DNA of 41,110 nt from an uncultured beta proteobacterium (GCA_903944725.1 CAJASX010000058.1:1-41110); one strand, 5' to 3'; positions 7,742 to 17,416 are shown, counted from the stretch's first letter. Numbers and translations: made by a program. Notes: generated by a model from the letters alone, not told the origin.

Positions 7742-10369
7742 ATGCAAAACCCTCACGATATTGATCCAAGCGAAACTGCCGAGTGGGCCGAAGCGTTTAT
7801 TAATTCCATTGCGGCAAATGGCGAGGAGCGGGGCAAGCATTTGCTTGATATGCTAATCCGCACCGCCCACCAACAGCAAATTGGTTGGTCTCCTGAATTA
7901 GTTACACCCCTAGTGAATACGATTACGGTGGCTAAGCAAGGTGTGTTTCCCGGTGATCTGGCAATCGAAGAAAAAATTGCTTCACTGATGCGCTGGAATG
8001 CTTTGGCAATGGTTGCTAAGGCCAATAGTGCTTATGGCGAACTAGGCGGTCATATAGCTAGCTACGCTAGTGCTGCTGATTTATTTGAAGTCGGCTTTAA
8101 TCATTTTTATCATGGTCGCACATCCGCACACAATGGCGATTTAATATTTTTTCAACCCCATAGTGCGCCTGGTGTCTATGCTCGCGCCTATCTTGAGGGC
8201 CGTTTAAACGAACAAGATCTAGCACATTACCGCCAAGAAATTACGGCTGCAGAAATTGGTGTACAAGGGCTATCGAGTTATCCACACCCATGGCTCATGC
8301 CCAATTTTTGGCAGTTTCCTACTGGCTCAATGGGCATTGGCCCCATAAGCTCAATTTATCAAGCCCGTTTTATGCGCTACTTAAGCCATCGCAATTTACT
8401 TGACTGCTCGAAGCGCAGAGTATGGGGTGTTTTTGGTGATGGCGAAATGGATGAGCCTGAGAGTATGAGTGCCCTTACCTTGGCCTCGCGTGAAAAATTA
8501 GATAATTTAACGTGGGTAGTGAACTGCAATCTACAACGCTTAGATGGCCCTGTAAGAAGTAACGGCCGAATTATTGACGAATTGGAAAAATTATTTCGCG
8601 GTGCCGGTTGGCATGTCATTAAATTAGTGTGGGGCAGTGATTGGGATGGCTTATTTGCGCGTGACCATACCGGCGCATTAGTACGTGCCCTCTCTAATAC
8701 GGTTGATGGTCAAATGCAAACTTTTGCAGCTAAGGATGGGCGCTTTAATCGGGAAAATTTTTTCGGCCAGAGCCCCGAACTTGCTGAATTAGCGCAAGGT
8801 ATGACAGATGAACAAATTGATCAATTAAAACGTGGTGGTCATGATATTGTCAAAATCTATGCCGCCTATGAAGCTGCCGTAAAACATACAGGTCAACCCA
8901 CAGTCATTTTGGCGCACACCAAAAAAGGCTATGGGATGGGCCATGCTGGTCAAGGAAAAATGACAACGCATAGTCAGAAAAAATTTGACGAAGAAGCGTT
9001 AATTGAATTTCGTAATCGCTTTAACTTACCACTTAGTGATATCCAAGCAATAAATTTAGATTTTTATCGGCCCAGTGCAGATAGTAAAGAAATGCAGTAT
9101 CTGCAGCAACGCCGTGCTGAGTTAGGCGGCTATTTACCTAAACGGCTTATCGACTGCGAGCGCCTATCGATTCCACCGCTTGAATCTTATGCTGGCTTTG
9201 CCATCGCTCCTGACGATAAATCAATGTCAACTACCATGGCCTTTGTGCGACTCTTGGGTAATTTACTTAAGACCCCAGAGCTCGGCGCGCGGATTGTGCC
9301 CATTGTGGCTGATGAAGCACGTACATTTGGTATGGCCAATCTCTTTAAACAGGTGGGTATCTATTCTAGTGTTGGGCAATGCTATGAGCCAGAGGATATT
9401 GGTTCCGTATTGAGCTATCGTGAAGCCTTAAATGGCCAAATTTTAGAAGAAGGTATTAGTGAGGCAGGTGCTATTGCTAGCTGGACAGCAGCAGCAACTA
9501 GCTATGCCAACCATGGCTTTGCCATGCTACCTTTTTATATTTATTACTCTATATTTGGCTTTCAGCGTGTCGGCGATGCCATTTGGGCAGCAGCCGATCA
9601 ACGTGCACGCGGATTCTTATTGGGCGCCACCTCAGGCCGGACAACCTTAGGGGGAGAAGGTTTGCAACATCAAGATGGCAGTAGTCACTTAGTTGCTGCC
9701 ACCATTCCCAATTGCAAAGCCTATGATCCTGCTTTTGCTGGAGAATTAGCGGTCATTATTGATGCGGGAATGCGTGAAATGCTAACTGACCAGCTTGATG
9801 TATTTTATTACGTGACCCTCATGAATGAAAACTATGCACAAACTAATTTATTAGTCGGCAAAGAAAAAGACATCTTGGCGGGCGCGTATCACTATCAAAA
9901 ACTAAGCCCCAATGCCAAACAAAAAGTTACCCTGCTGGGCTCTGGTGCAATCTTACTAGAAGTCATTAAGGCTGCCGAAATATTAAATGAAATGGGTATT
10001 GGCTGCGATATTTTTAGCATTACTAGCTGGAGTGAGTTAGCACGAAATGGCCAGCAAAAAATTCAGGCAGCTTTAGCAGGCGATGGCAATGCTGATGATC
10101 AAACGGCTTTTATTACTGCTTTGCTAATGAATTCAACAGGGCCAATTATTGCTGCGACCGACTATGTACGGGCAGTACCAGAAAGTATTCGTGCCTTTAC
10201 TCCCAACCAACGCACTTACCTGACACTGGGCACCGACGGTTTTGGACGCAGCGACACTCGGGCAGCTCTACGAGATTATTTCCAAGTCAATGCTGCAAGC
10301 ATTGTAAAAGCCGCGCAATTTTGCCTTAATACAAACGCTAGGTTTAATTCAAGCGCAGCACTTAACTAA
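7742..10369 (+). CDS. Homodimeric 2-oxoacid (pyruvate-type) dehydrogenase E1, AceE family paralogue
   Basis: An 875-residue thiamine-diphosphate enzyme close to AceE (887 in E. coli), which decarboxylates a 2-oxoacid and passes the acyl group to an E2 lipoyl domain. The ThDP motif begins GDGEMDEPES (residue 232) and ends with the NCN at 261-263. His140 of FQPHSAPGVYAR, the His of GKMTTHSQKK, the Glu of EEGISEAGA and GEGLQHQDG all match catalytic or binding segments. The frame is intact, but no E2 or E3 gene adjoins it. It must borrow these from another complex. Its divergent Lrp regulator suggests a dedicated substrate such as 2-oxobutyrate (MdeB-like) instead of the housekeeping pyruvate role. 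No ribosome site is visible. TATATT at 7729-7734 would start a leaderless or nearly leaderless transcript. Confidence 0.88.
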   Translation: MQNPHDIDPSETAEWAEAFINSIAANGEERGKHLLDMLIRTAHQQQIGWSPELVTPLVNTITVAKQGVFPGDLAIEEKIASLMRWNALAMVAKANSAYGELGGHIASYASAADLFEVGFNHFYHGRTSAHNGDLIFFQPHSAPGVYARAYLEGRLNEQDLAHYRQEITAAEIGVQGLSSYPHPWLMPNFWQFPTGSMGIGPISSIYQARFMRYLSHRNLLDCSKRRVWGVFGDGEMDEPESMSALTLASREKLDNLTWVVNCNLQRLDGPVRSNGRIIDELEKLFRGAGWHVIKLVWGSDWDGLFARDHTGALVRALSNTVDGQMQTFAAKDGRFNRENFFGQSPELAELAQGMTDEQIDQLKRGGHDIVKIYAAYEAAVKHTGQPTVILAHTKKGYGMGHAGQGKMTTHSQKKFDEEALIEFRNRFNLPLSDIQAINLDFYRPSADSKEMQYLQQRRAELGGYLPKRLIDCERLSIPPLESYAGFAIAPDDKSMSTTMAFVRLLGNLLKTPELGARIVPIVADEARTFGMANLFKQVGIYSSVGQCYEPEDIGSVLSYREALNGQILEEGISEAGAIASWTAAATSYANHGFAMLPFYIYYSIFGFQRVGDAIWAAADQRARGFLLGATSGRTTLGGEGLQHQDGSSHLVAATIPNCKAYDPAFAGELAVIIDAGMREMLTDQLDVFYYVTLMNENYAQTNLLVGKEKDILAGAYHYQKLSPNAKQKVTLLGSGAILLEVIKAAEILNEMGIGCDIFSITSWSELARNGQQKIQAALAGDGNADDQTAFITALLMNSTGPIIAATDYVRAVPESIRAFTPNQRTYLTLGTDGFGRSDTRAALRDYFQVNAASIVKAAQFCLNTNARFNSSAALN

Positions 10370-10377
10370 TAATTTTT

Positions 10378-11031
10378 TTACGCTTCAAGTAGCTGCTTAA
10401 AGCTCTTCACCAACACTGCTGATGATTGCGCACCTTCAATCAGGTGCTGATCATTTAAGATAAATGCCGGCACCCCCTGAATTCCTAAATTAAGAAAAGT
10501 TTGTTTTTGCATACGAACCTCTTCTGCAAATTCGTTACTCTCTAGTACCACTTTCGCACGAGCTCGATCTAAACCTGCCCGGCTAACGGCCGCTAGGACA
10601 TTATCTAAGTCATCCATACTGACTGCTAAACAAAAATAGGTATTAAGTAATTCTTTTTTGAGGGCTGCTTGGGCTGGTAAACCACACTCTTTAGCAGCCC
10701 AATATAAAAGGCGGTGAGCATTAAAGGTGTTGTAAATTCTTTTTCTACCAGCGGGATGAAAAGTAAAGCCAACTTCTGCAGCCCGCGCTCGGATACGCGC
10801 TTGATTGATCTGCACTTGCTCGGGAGAAAGGCCATATTTTTGAGTTAAGTGCTCAACCGCATCTTGACCGCCCGCCGGCATATTTGGGTTGAGTTCAAAT
10901 GGCTGAAAATGGATTTCAAATTCAGCTTGTTCGCCCATTACCTCAATTGCTTTATTAAGCTCGCCATAGCCCACTGCGCACCATGGGCAAGCCACATCGG
11001 AGACAACATCAATTTTTATTTTTGGCTTCAT
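10378..11031 (-). CDS. DsbA-family FrnE-like thiol oxidoreductase
   Basis: A 217-residue thioredoxin-fold protein with a CPWC active site at about residues 15-18 (VSDVACPWCAVGYGEL), followed by the large helical insertion of the DsbA family and a cis-Pro-like region (GIQGVPAFILNDQ, about 184-196). It has no signal peptide, so it acts in the cytoplasm. This is the FrnE/COG2761 type, whose members are disulfide isomerases or glutathione-linked oxidoreductases and are often tied to stress. It converges on the E1 gene with only 8 bp between the stop codons. No good ribosome site precedes the ATG. Confidence 0.85.
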   Translation of the reverse strand: MKPKIKIDVVSDVACPWCAVGYGELNKAIEVMGEQAEFEIHFQPFELNPNMPAGGQDAVEHLTQKYGLSPEQVQINQARIRARAAEVGFTFHPAGRKRIYNTFNAHRLLYWAAKECGLPAQAALKKELLNTYFCLAVSMDDLDNVLAAVSRAGLDRARAKVVLESNEFAEEVRMQKQTFLNLGIQGVPAFILNDQHLIEGAQSSAVLVKSFKQLLEA

Positions 11032-11106
11032 GATTTGATTATTTAAAGTTTTTTAATATCACTCAATACTACAATTAAACCGCCAGAGCGACAGGGTTCG
11101 AAATGA

Positions 11107-11137
11107 AAAACGCCTGATCTTGTGAATCAGGCGTTTT
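11107..11137 (-). terminator. Intrinsic terminator of groESL
   Basis: CGCCTGAT (11111-11118) pairs with ATCAGGCG (11126-11133) around a 7-nt loop, flanked by A and T runs that add pairs and give a U tail on the minus strand. It lies 34 bp after the groEL stop. Confidence 0.85.
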
Positions 11138-11170
11138 ATATTACTCATGTACCGCGCAAAGTGACAACAA

Positions 11171-12853
<1,683 letters not shown>

Positions 12854-13144
12854 TTACTTTTGGACAACTGCCATGATGTCTTCTTCGCGCATCACGAGAA
12901 GCTCATCGCCATCAACTTTGACGGTTTGACCAGCATATTTACCGAATAGAACTCGGTCACCAACTTTGACATCGGGTGGGTTTAATTTGCCGCTATCGTC
13001 GCGCTTACCGGCTCCAACAGCCAAAATTTCTCCTTGGTCTGGTTTTTCAGCGGCTGCATCGGGAATCACAATTCCTGAAGCAGTTTTGGTTTCTTGATCT
13101 AAACGCTTGATGATCACTCGATCATGTAAAGGACGCAGATTCAT
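12854..13144 (-). CDS. groES: Co-chaperonin GroES (10 kDa)
   Basis: A 96-residue lid of the GroEL chamber, with the family N-terminus [15 protein letters not shown], the mobile loop [14 protein letters not shown] (about 17-30) that docks on GroEL, and the C-terminal [23 protein letters not shown] lies immediately before the ATG. It is the first gene of the operon and carries a 170-bp upstream leader with a promoter and CIRCE. Confidence 0.98.
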   Translation of the reverse strand: MNLRPLHDRVIIKRLDQETKTASGIVIPDAAAEKPDQGEILAVGAGKRDDSGKLNPPDVKVGDRVLFGKYAGQTVKVDGDELLVMREEDIMAVVQK

Positions 13145-13273
13145 TCCTTCTCCTAAGTTAGTAAGTGTTAACTAAATAAAAACCCTATATACATCATGGA
13201 GTTATAATTGCTCTACAACTAGATGAAAGCAGAGAATCCTTAATTCCAACAAATTATTGATGAAATTGCTGCT

Positions 13274-13300
13274 TTAGCACTCATTTGTAGAGAGTGCTGA
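13274..13300 (-). promoter_or_regulatory. CIRCE operator for the HrcA repressor
   Basis: TTAGCACTC (13274-13282), a 9-bp spacer and GAGTGCTGA (13292-13300) match the CIRCE inverted repeat TTAGCACTC-N9-GAGTGCTAA with one change. It starts directly at the -10 box of the groES promoter and covers the expected transcription start, the usual position for HrcA repression relieved by heat. Confidence 0.95.
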
Positions 13301-13329
13301 TTATATAACTCCCTTTCTGTTTTTTTCAA
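13300..13329 (-). promoter_or_regulatory. groESL promoter
   Basis: On the minus strand TTGAAA (13329-13324) and TATAAT (13305-13300) are separated by 18 bp, a near-perfect sigma-70 promoter. The -35 reads CCCTTGAAA, so it also fits the sigma-32 -35 element. No clear sigma-32 -10 box was found. Confidence 0.8.
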
Positions 13330-13345
13330 GGGGGAGACGCCTAAA

Positions 13346-13386
13346 AAGACTGAATGTAGGTCATTTCCTACATAAAAATCAGTCTT
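13346..13386. promoter_or_regulatory. Two-tier inverted repeat upstream of the EAL-regulator-kinase operon
   Basis: An outer 8-bp pair AAGACTGA (13346-13353) and TCAGTCTT (13379-13386) encloses an inner 7-bp pair ATGTAGG (13354-13360) and CCTACAT (13367-13373), with a 6-base centre and a 5-A bulge on the right. There is no T tail, so it is not a terminator. It lies 61 bp upstream of the ATG at 13448, beside a possible -10 TATAAC (13394-13399) that lacks a good -35. TTTCCTA at 13364-13370 equals the BvgA heptamer (A/T)TTC(C/T)TA as I recall it, and TAGGTCA next to it matches its inverse at 5 of 7 positions. It may be an activator site for the downstream regulator. This 303-bp gap also holds the groESL promoter. 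Confidence 0.55.
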
Positions 13387-13447
13387 GCCCGCTTATAACC
13401 CCTGACTGACCAAAATAGACTGGACAGTTACCGATTGGAGAACGTTG

Positions 13448-14287
13448 ATGATCCCAAAGTCCCGGCTGTATACGCTAGTAAAAAGCTGGAAGAATAAGCC
13501 CTTCCAAGCGGTGCATGATGCTGGTTCCACATCCTTAGGGCCTGGGCTCAGCGACCCAGTTCGCCTTGAGGCCGAAGCCCTCTGGTCAAAAAGACAATCA
13601 ATTAGTTATGAACCTATCTTTAACCAATCTGGTAGCAAGTTGTGTGGGGTGCTGTTTCGGCCCTTATTACAAGCGGCTGATCCCCAAGTTTTGCGTCTCT
13701 TTATGGATGGCCTAGATGCCATTCAATATTGGCAAAGTTTGAGCAAGCCCATTCCTACTATTCTGCCTATTGCCGCTAAAACACTATGTCAACCAAATCA
13801 AGTCGATGCTATTAGCGATTTAATTTTAAATTCGCGCTTACCGGTAGGTCTCGTTGCCCTAGGAATTATTAATCTTCCATCAGCCCAGTTTTGGCCTGAC
13901 TATCAAATTGGTTTAGCGCGTTTACGCAGAATTGGGTTAATGTTGCATTTACTGCATTTTTCAGGCTCACAACAAGAGCTGCAACATCTCGAAGAAATGC
14001 GCTTTGACGGGGTCCATCTTAGCGCTCAACAATTGCGCGCCGATCAATTAGAACAACAAGCAAGCTTGCAGCAATCAATTTCTGCTCTTAGCGCCATCTG
14101 CCAAAAAAATTATGGCGCTATCTATATCAGCGGAATTTCCCTTATTAGCGATCTTACAGCTGCGCAAACATACGCAGCTCGCTACTGTTATGGCGGCTTA
14201 ATGATGCCGCCAGTAAGCCGTCATCAATTATTACAAATCAACGATAGTCGCCTGGCAAAAGCCATCTTTTCAGTAAAGCCCCAATAA
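13448..14287 (+). CDS. Degenerate EAL-domain protein (no catalytic residues)
   Basis: A 279-residue cytosolic protein that aligns by eye with EAL phosphodiesterases but has lost the chemistry. ISYEPIFNQSGSKLCGVLFRPL sits where YQPI...G.EALLRW should be, without the Glu. LPIAAKTL replaces VNLSARQL, GLVALGIIN replaces the LEITE strand, and HFSGSQQELQHLEEMRFDGVHLS replaces DDFGTG..LKID. The C-terminal YCYGGLMMPPVSRHQLL corresponds to QGYLFSRPLP. It cannot be expected to hydrolyse c-di-GMP and is probably a protein-binding regulator, like other inactive EAL proteins such as YdiV. GGAG at 13437-13440 sets the ATG at 13448 over the TTG one codon upstream. It leads an operon with the response regulator (21-bp gap) and the kinase. 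Bordetella BvgR is also an EAL protein of a bvg locus. Confidence 0.72.
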   Translation: MIPKSRLYTLVKSWKNKPFQAVHDAGSTSLGPGLSDPVRLEAEALWSKRQSISYEPIFNQSGSKLCGVLFRPLLQAADPQVLRLFMDGLDAIQYWQSLSKPIPTILPIAAKTLCQPNQVDAISDLILNSRLPVGLVALGIINLPSAQFWPDYQIGLARLRRIGLMLHLLHFSGSQQELQHLEEMRFDGVHLSAQQLRADQLEQQASLQQSISALSAICQKNYGAIYISGISLISDLTAAQTYAARYCYGGLMMPPVSRHQLLQINDSRLAKAIFSVKPQ

Positions 14288-14308
14288 AACCCACAACGGA
14301 GACAAGCT

Positions 14309-14932
14309 ATGAGAAAAAGTGTTATGTTGGTCGATGACCATCCTGCAATGTTGATGGCATTAAAAAGTATTGTGCATGAAAAACTTTTATTTGAAGTTGC
14401 TGCTCAAGCCCAAAACGGCGAAGAGTGTATGCAAATGATTAAACAGACCAATCCAAATATTATTATTCTTGATTTAGATATGCCAAAGACTGATGGCTTT
14501 GATGTTATTCGGCGAATCGGCTTAATGTATCCCGAAATTCGTATTCTAGTTTTATCTAGCCTCGATGAAGGGGTTTATGGCGGTCGGGTGCGCTCACTAG
14601 GGGCGCATGGCTTTGTAAATAAAACGGCTAATGCCGATATTATTATTTCTGCCTGTATTGCTGTATCACAAAACTATACATTTTTTTCCCACGGCAAAAA
14701 TGGTACCGGTGCATTAACCGATGAAGAAAAGTTGAAACTTATCTCTGATCGCGAACTACAAATTATGAAGTATTTGGGTCGTGGTAATAGTAATCAACAA
14801 ATTGCAGATATGTTGCATATCAGTAGCAAAACAGTCGCTACATATAAGGCCCGCATCTATGACAAACTCGGTATTAATAATATTGCCGATCTTATTTTGT
14901 TTTGTCGAAACAACAACATTATTGAAGGTTGA
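14309..14932 (+). CDS. NarL/FixJ-type response regulator, BvgA/EvgA-like
   Basis: A 207-residue DNA-binding response regulator. The receiver domain (about 1-120) has the acidic pair in VDDHP (9-10), phospho-acceptor Asp55 in IIILDLDMP, the Ser/Thr of LVLSSLD and the Lys of GFVNKTA. The C-terminal LuxR-type helix-turn-helix (about 143-200) reads SDRELQIMKYLGRGNSNQQIAD and SSKTVATYKARIYDKL. The FVNKTANADIIISA linker and the HTH are close to BvgA and EvgA. GGAGA precedes the ATG. Its stop TGA shares its last base with the ATG of the kinase gene, so the pair is coupled. The kinase below, with its own receiver and HPt domains, is the expected phosphodonor. Confidence 0.9.
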   Translation: MRKSVMLVDDHPAMLMALKSIVHEKLLFEVAAQAQNGEECMQMIKQTNPNIIILDLDMPKTDGFDVIRRIGLMYPEIRILVLSSLDEGVYGGRVRSLGAHGFVNKTANADIIISACIAVSQNYTFFSHGKNGTGALTDEEKLKLISDRELQIMKYLGRGNSNQQIADMLHISSKTVATYKARIYDKLGINNIADLILFCRNNNIIEG

Positions 14933-17061
14933 TGAAAGTTAGGTCGTTGAACGAGCGCCAATGGTGCAGCTCCTTGTATGCTAGCTTATTCCAGTTAGTT
15001 TTTGCAGTCATTTTCTTACTAAGTGGCCTTACTAGTGCGCTAGCTCACGATCCCTTTAATGCTGATGAGACCCAGTGGATTAAATCTAAGCCAATTGTGC
15101 GCTTTAGTATTCATGAAAAAAATGCCCTACAGTTGCACCCAGGTGATAGTAAAGAATCTGCGGGGTCTTTCCATCAACTTCTTAAGCAATTGCGCGAACA
15201 TACCCAGCAACAGTATCAAGCTCTTTGGCGCAAAGGCGCAGACGATGGCTTAAGTGATTTATCCCAAGGCAAGGTTGATTTTATTATTGACCCGCCATAT
15301 GCTTGGTTGGTTCATCACTCTGCTAGTCCTTTAGATAGTATTTTAGTCAAGACCATCCTAGGCACTTCACCTCAACAACCGCCTACTAATTTAGCCGACC
15401 ATAAACTTGTTTTTATCACTAGTATTGCGCTAACTTTGATTAGTCTTGCGCTTGCCTACTGGATTTGGAGCCTGAAGCAACTCCATCGAGGGCAAGCTAA
15501 CATTGTGCAAAATTTAGTTGAGCAAAAAAAAATTGCCGAACATGCCAATGCAGCTAAATCGGCTTTTCTTGCAACCCTAAGCCATGAAATACGAACGCCC
15601 ATGAATGCCATCATGGGCGTACAAGAACTGCTCTTAAAAAGCGCCCGTTTTCCTGCAAGCGAAAAATCCCTATTAAAAAATGCCCACCGCTCGGCCGAGG
15701 GCTTGCTTGGTATGCTAAATCAAGTACTTGATTTATCAAAAATTGAGGCCGGAAAACTCACCTTACACCCTATACCGCATTGTTTAAAAAATGTAATTAC
15801 AGAAATTGATGCAACTTTTTCGACGCTGGCAAGTAAACGAGGCTTACATTTAATCAGCAGTCTAGATCCAAGCATTGCTGGGGTTTTATTAGTAGATGCC
15901 ATGCGACTACGACAGGTTTTACATAATTTATTAAGCAATGCAATTAAATTTACTGAGGTAGGAAGTATTTATTTTTCAATTAGTGTTTTAGCCGACGATC
16001 ATGCTGGCCAATTAATTGAATTTAGGGTTATCGATACAGGTATTGGCATGACTGAAGCTGAAATTAGCCATGCGCTACAACCATTTGAGCAAGTTTTGCA
16101 AACTACTAAAGTCGCGAATAGTAGCACTGAATATGGCAGTGGACTAGGCCTAGCTATTTCCAATCAATTAATTGCTTCTATGGGCGGACACTTACATTTC
16201 GATAGTGCTCCTAAAAAAGGAAGTGCTATTTATTTTTCATGTGTTTTTCCACGTACCACTCAAAACGCATATGATTATCATTATCAAGCTATCGATACGC
16301 CCCATTCGCGACACTTTACTAATTCAATGGGCCAAACTATTCGGGCTTTGTTAGTTGAAGATCACCCTGCTAGTCGTGAAATCCTTTCCCTACAATTGCA
16401 AGCGCTCGGTATTGATGTCACCGTTTGTGCTAATGGTAAAAATGCCCTGGCATATTTTCAGAATAAACGCTTTGATTTAATGCTTACCGACCAATCGATG
16501 CCAGGCATGAAGGGTGAAGAACTCGCTAATTTATTGCGCCAACAAGGCTATCAAGACTTAATCATTATTGGTGTGACAGCAGATATTTATGCCCTAGAAG
16601 CACGCCAGCGCTTTTTATCGGCAGGCATGAATGCTGTTCTAATTAAACCTATAAGTATTATGACGCTAGAAAATCAATTAGCTCATTATTTTCAGGTAGG
16701 TAGTAGTCCAAATATACAAAAATTAAAACCTATTAAATCCTTTTTTCCGCTGGGGCTTAAGTCCGGCTATCACTCCCCAACCGAATTATTAATTTTGGCT
16801 GAGGTGCTTAAGGTTCATCAAGAGTGCCTACTGTTTCTAGAGAAAAAATCGCTAGATCCAAAAGAGCTTGCGCATTTTTTACACAAAATTAAAGGTGGGG
16901 CGTTACTAATTAATGATGCCGAATTTACTGCGTCTTGCATTCAACTAGAGCATGAACTGCAATTGGGCGTACCCGATGTTAGTCATCAATTGCAGCTCTT
17001 ACTACAGCGGGAAAATAACTTGATTGAAGCTATTAGCGGCACACATGTGCAAAGCAATTAA
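14932..17061 (+). CDS. BvgS/EvgS-like hybrid histidine kinase with shortened sensor
   Basis: A 709-residue inner-membrane phosphorelay kinase. A signal or first helix (about 21-38) is followed by a periplasmic part of only about 120 residues, resembling one half of a Venus-flytrap (SBP_bac_3) domain (DETQWIKSKPIVRFSI, then GLSDLSQGKVDFIIDPP). Next come a helix at about 160-179 and a HisKA domain with His218 (TLSHEIRTPMNAIMG). The HATPase domain has Asn336, DTGIGM and GSGLGLAIS (about 330-438). A receiver follows with Asp520 (LMLTDQSMPGM) and Lys572, then a C-terminal HPt with His651 (LHKIKGGALL). BvgS and EvgS have two full flytraps and are nearly twice as long; I see no PAS domain either. 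AAGG precedes the ATG, which overlaps the regulator stop by one base; a TTG one codon earlier is less likely. Confidence 0.88.
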   Translation: MKVRSLNERQWCSSLYASLFQLVFAVIFLLSGLTSALAHDPFNADETQWIKSKPIVRFSIHEKNALQLHPGDSKESAGSFHQLLKQLREHTQQQYQALWRKGADDGLSDLSQGKVDFIIDPPYAWLVHHSASPLDSILVKTILGTSPQQPPTNLADHKLVFITSIALTLISLALAYWIWSLKQLHRGQANIVQNLVEQKKIAEHANAAKSAFLATLSHEIRTPMNAIMGVQELLLKSARFPASEKSLLKNAHRSAEGLLGMLNQVLDLSKIEAGKLTLHPIPHCLKNVITEIDATFSTLASKRGLHLISSLDPSIAGVLLVDAMRLRQVLHNLLSNAIKFTEVGSIYFSISVLADDHAGQLIEFRVIDTGIGMTEAEISHALQPFEQVLQTTKVANSSTEYGSGLGLAISNQLIASMGGHLHFDSAPKKGSAIYFSCVFPRTTQNAYDYHYQAIDTPHSRHFTNSMGQTIRALLVEDHPASREILSLQLQALGIDVTVCANGKNALAYFQNKRFDLMLTDQSMPGMKGEELANLLRQQGYQDLIIIGVTADIYALEARQRFLSAGMNAVLIKPISIMTLENQLAHYFQVGSSPNIQKLKPIKSFFPLGLKSGYHSPTELLILAEVLKVHQECLLFLEKKSLDPKELAHFLHKIKGGALLINDAEFTASCIQLEHELQLGVPDVSHQLQLLLQRENNLIEAISGTHVQSN

Positions 17062-17064
17062 ATA

Positions 17065-17093
17065 AAAAGCGGCCGAAAAACATGGCCGCTTTT
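17065..17093. terminator. Bidirectional intrinsic terminator between kinase and HU genes
   Basis: AAAAGCGGCC (17065-17074) pairs with GGCCGCTTTT (17084-17093) around a 9-nt loop. It lies just after the kinase stop and 8 bp from the HU stop, serving both converging genes. Confidence 0.9.
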
Positions 17094-17100
17094 ACTGCAA

Positions 17101-17379
17101 TTACCTTTTATTTACTGCATCTTTAAAGGCTTTACCAGCTGCAAATTTCACTGTTTTTGAGGCTGCAATCTTAATTGCTTCGCCCGTTTTGGGATTACGT
17201 CCCATGCGGGCCGCACGTGAGCCAGCTGAAAACCCACCAAAGCCTACCAATTGCACAGCATCACCTTTAGTAATGGCCGTTTTTATGGTCTCCAAAGCAA
17301 TATTTAGCGCCTCATCTGCTTTCGCTTTACTAAGATCAGCGCCCGCTGCGATTGCATCAATTAAATCTGATTTAGTCAT
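17101..17379 (-). CDS. hup: HU-family nucleoid DNA-binding protein
   Basis: A 92-residue HU-type protein. [26 protein letters not shown] begins the helical dimer region, [31 protein letters not shown] (about 46-76) is the beta-arm that enters the minor groove, and the tail is FKDAVNKR. The GRNPKTG signature and Pro at the arm tip are intact. HU bends and compacts DNA and helps replication and regulation. A strong GAGGAG ribosome site precedes the ATG. A perfect 16-bp palindrome lies 38 bp upstream. Confidence 0.93.
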   Translation of the reverse strand: MTKSDLIDAIAAGADLSKAKADEALNIALETIKTAITKGDAVQLVGFGGFSAGSRAARMGRNPKTGEAIKIAASKTVKFAAGKAFKDAVNKR

Positions 17380-17416
17380 ACTATCTCCTCAATGAATACC
17401 GCCAATTCACTTTTTG

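Noticed and set aside
13441..13450. TTG at 13445 as start of the EAL-like gene
   Set aside because: The ATG one codon later has GGAG at 7-base spacing and is the better start.
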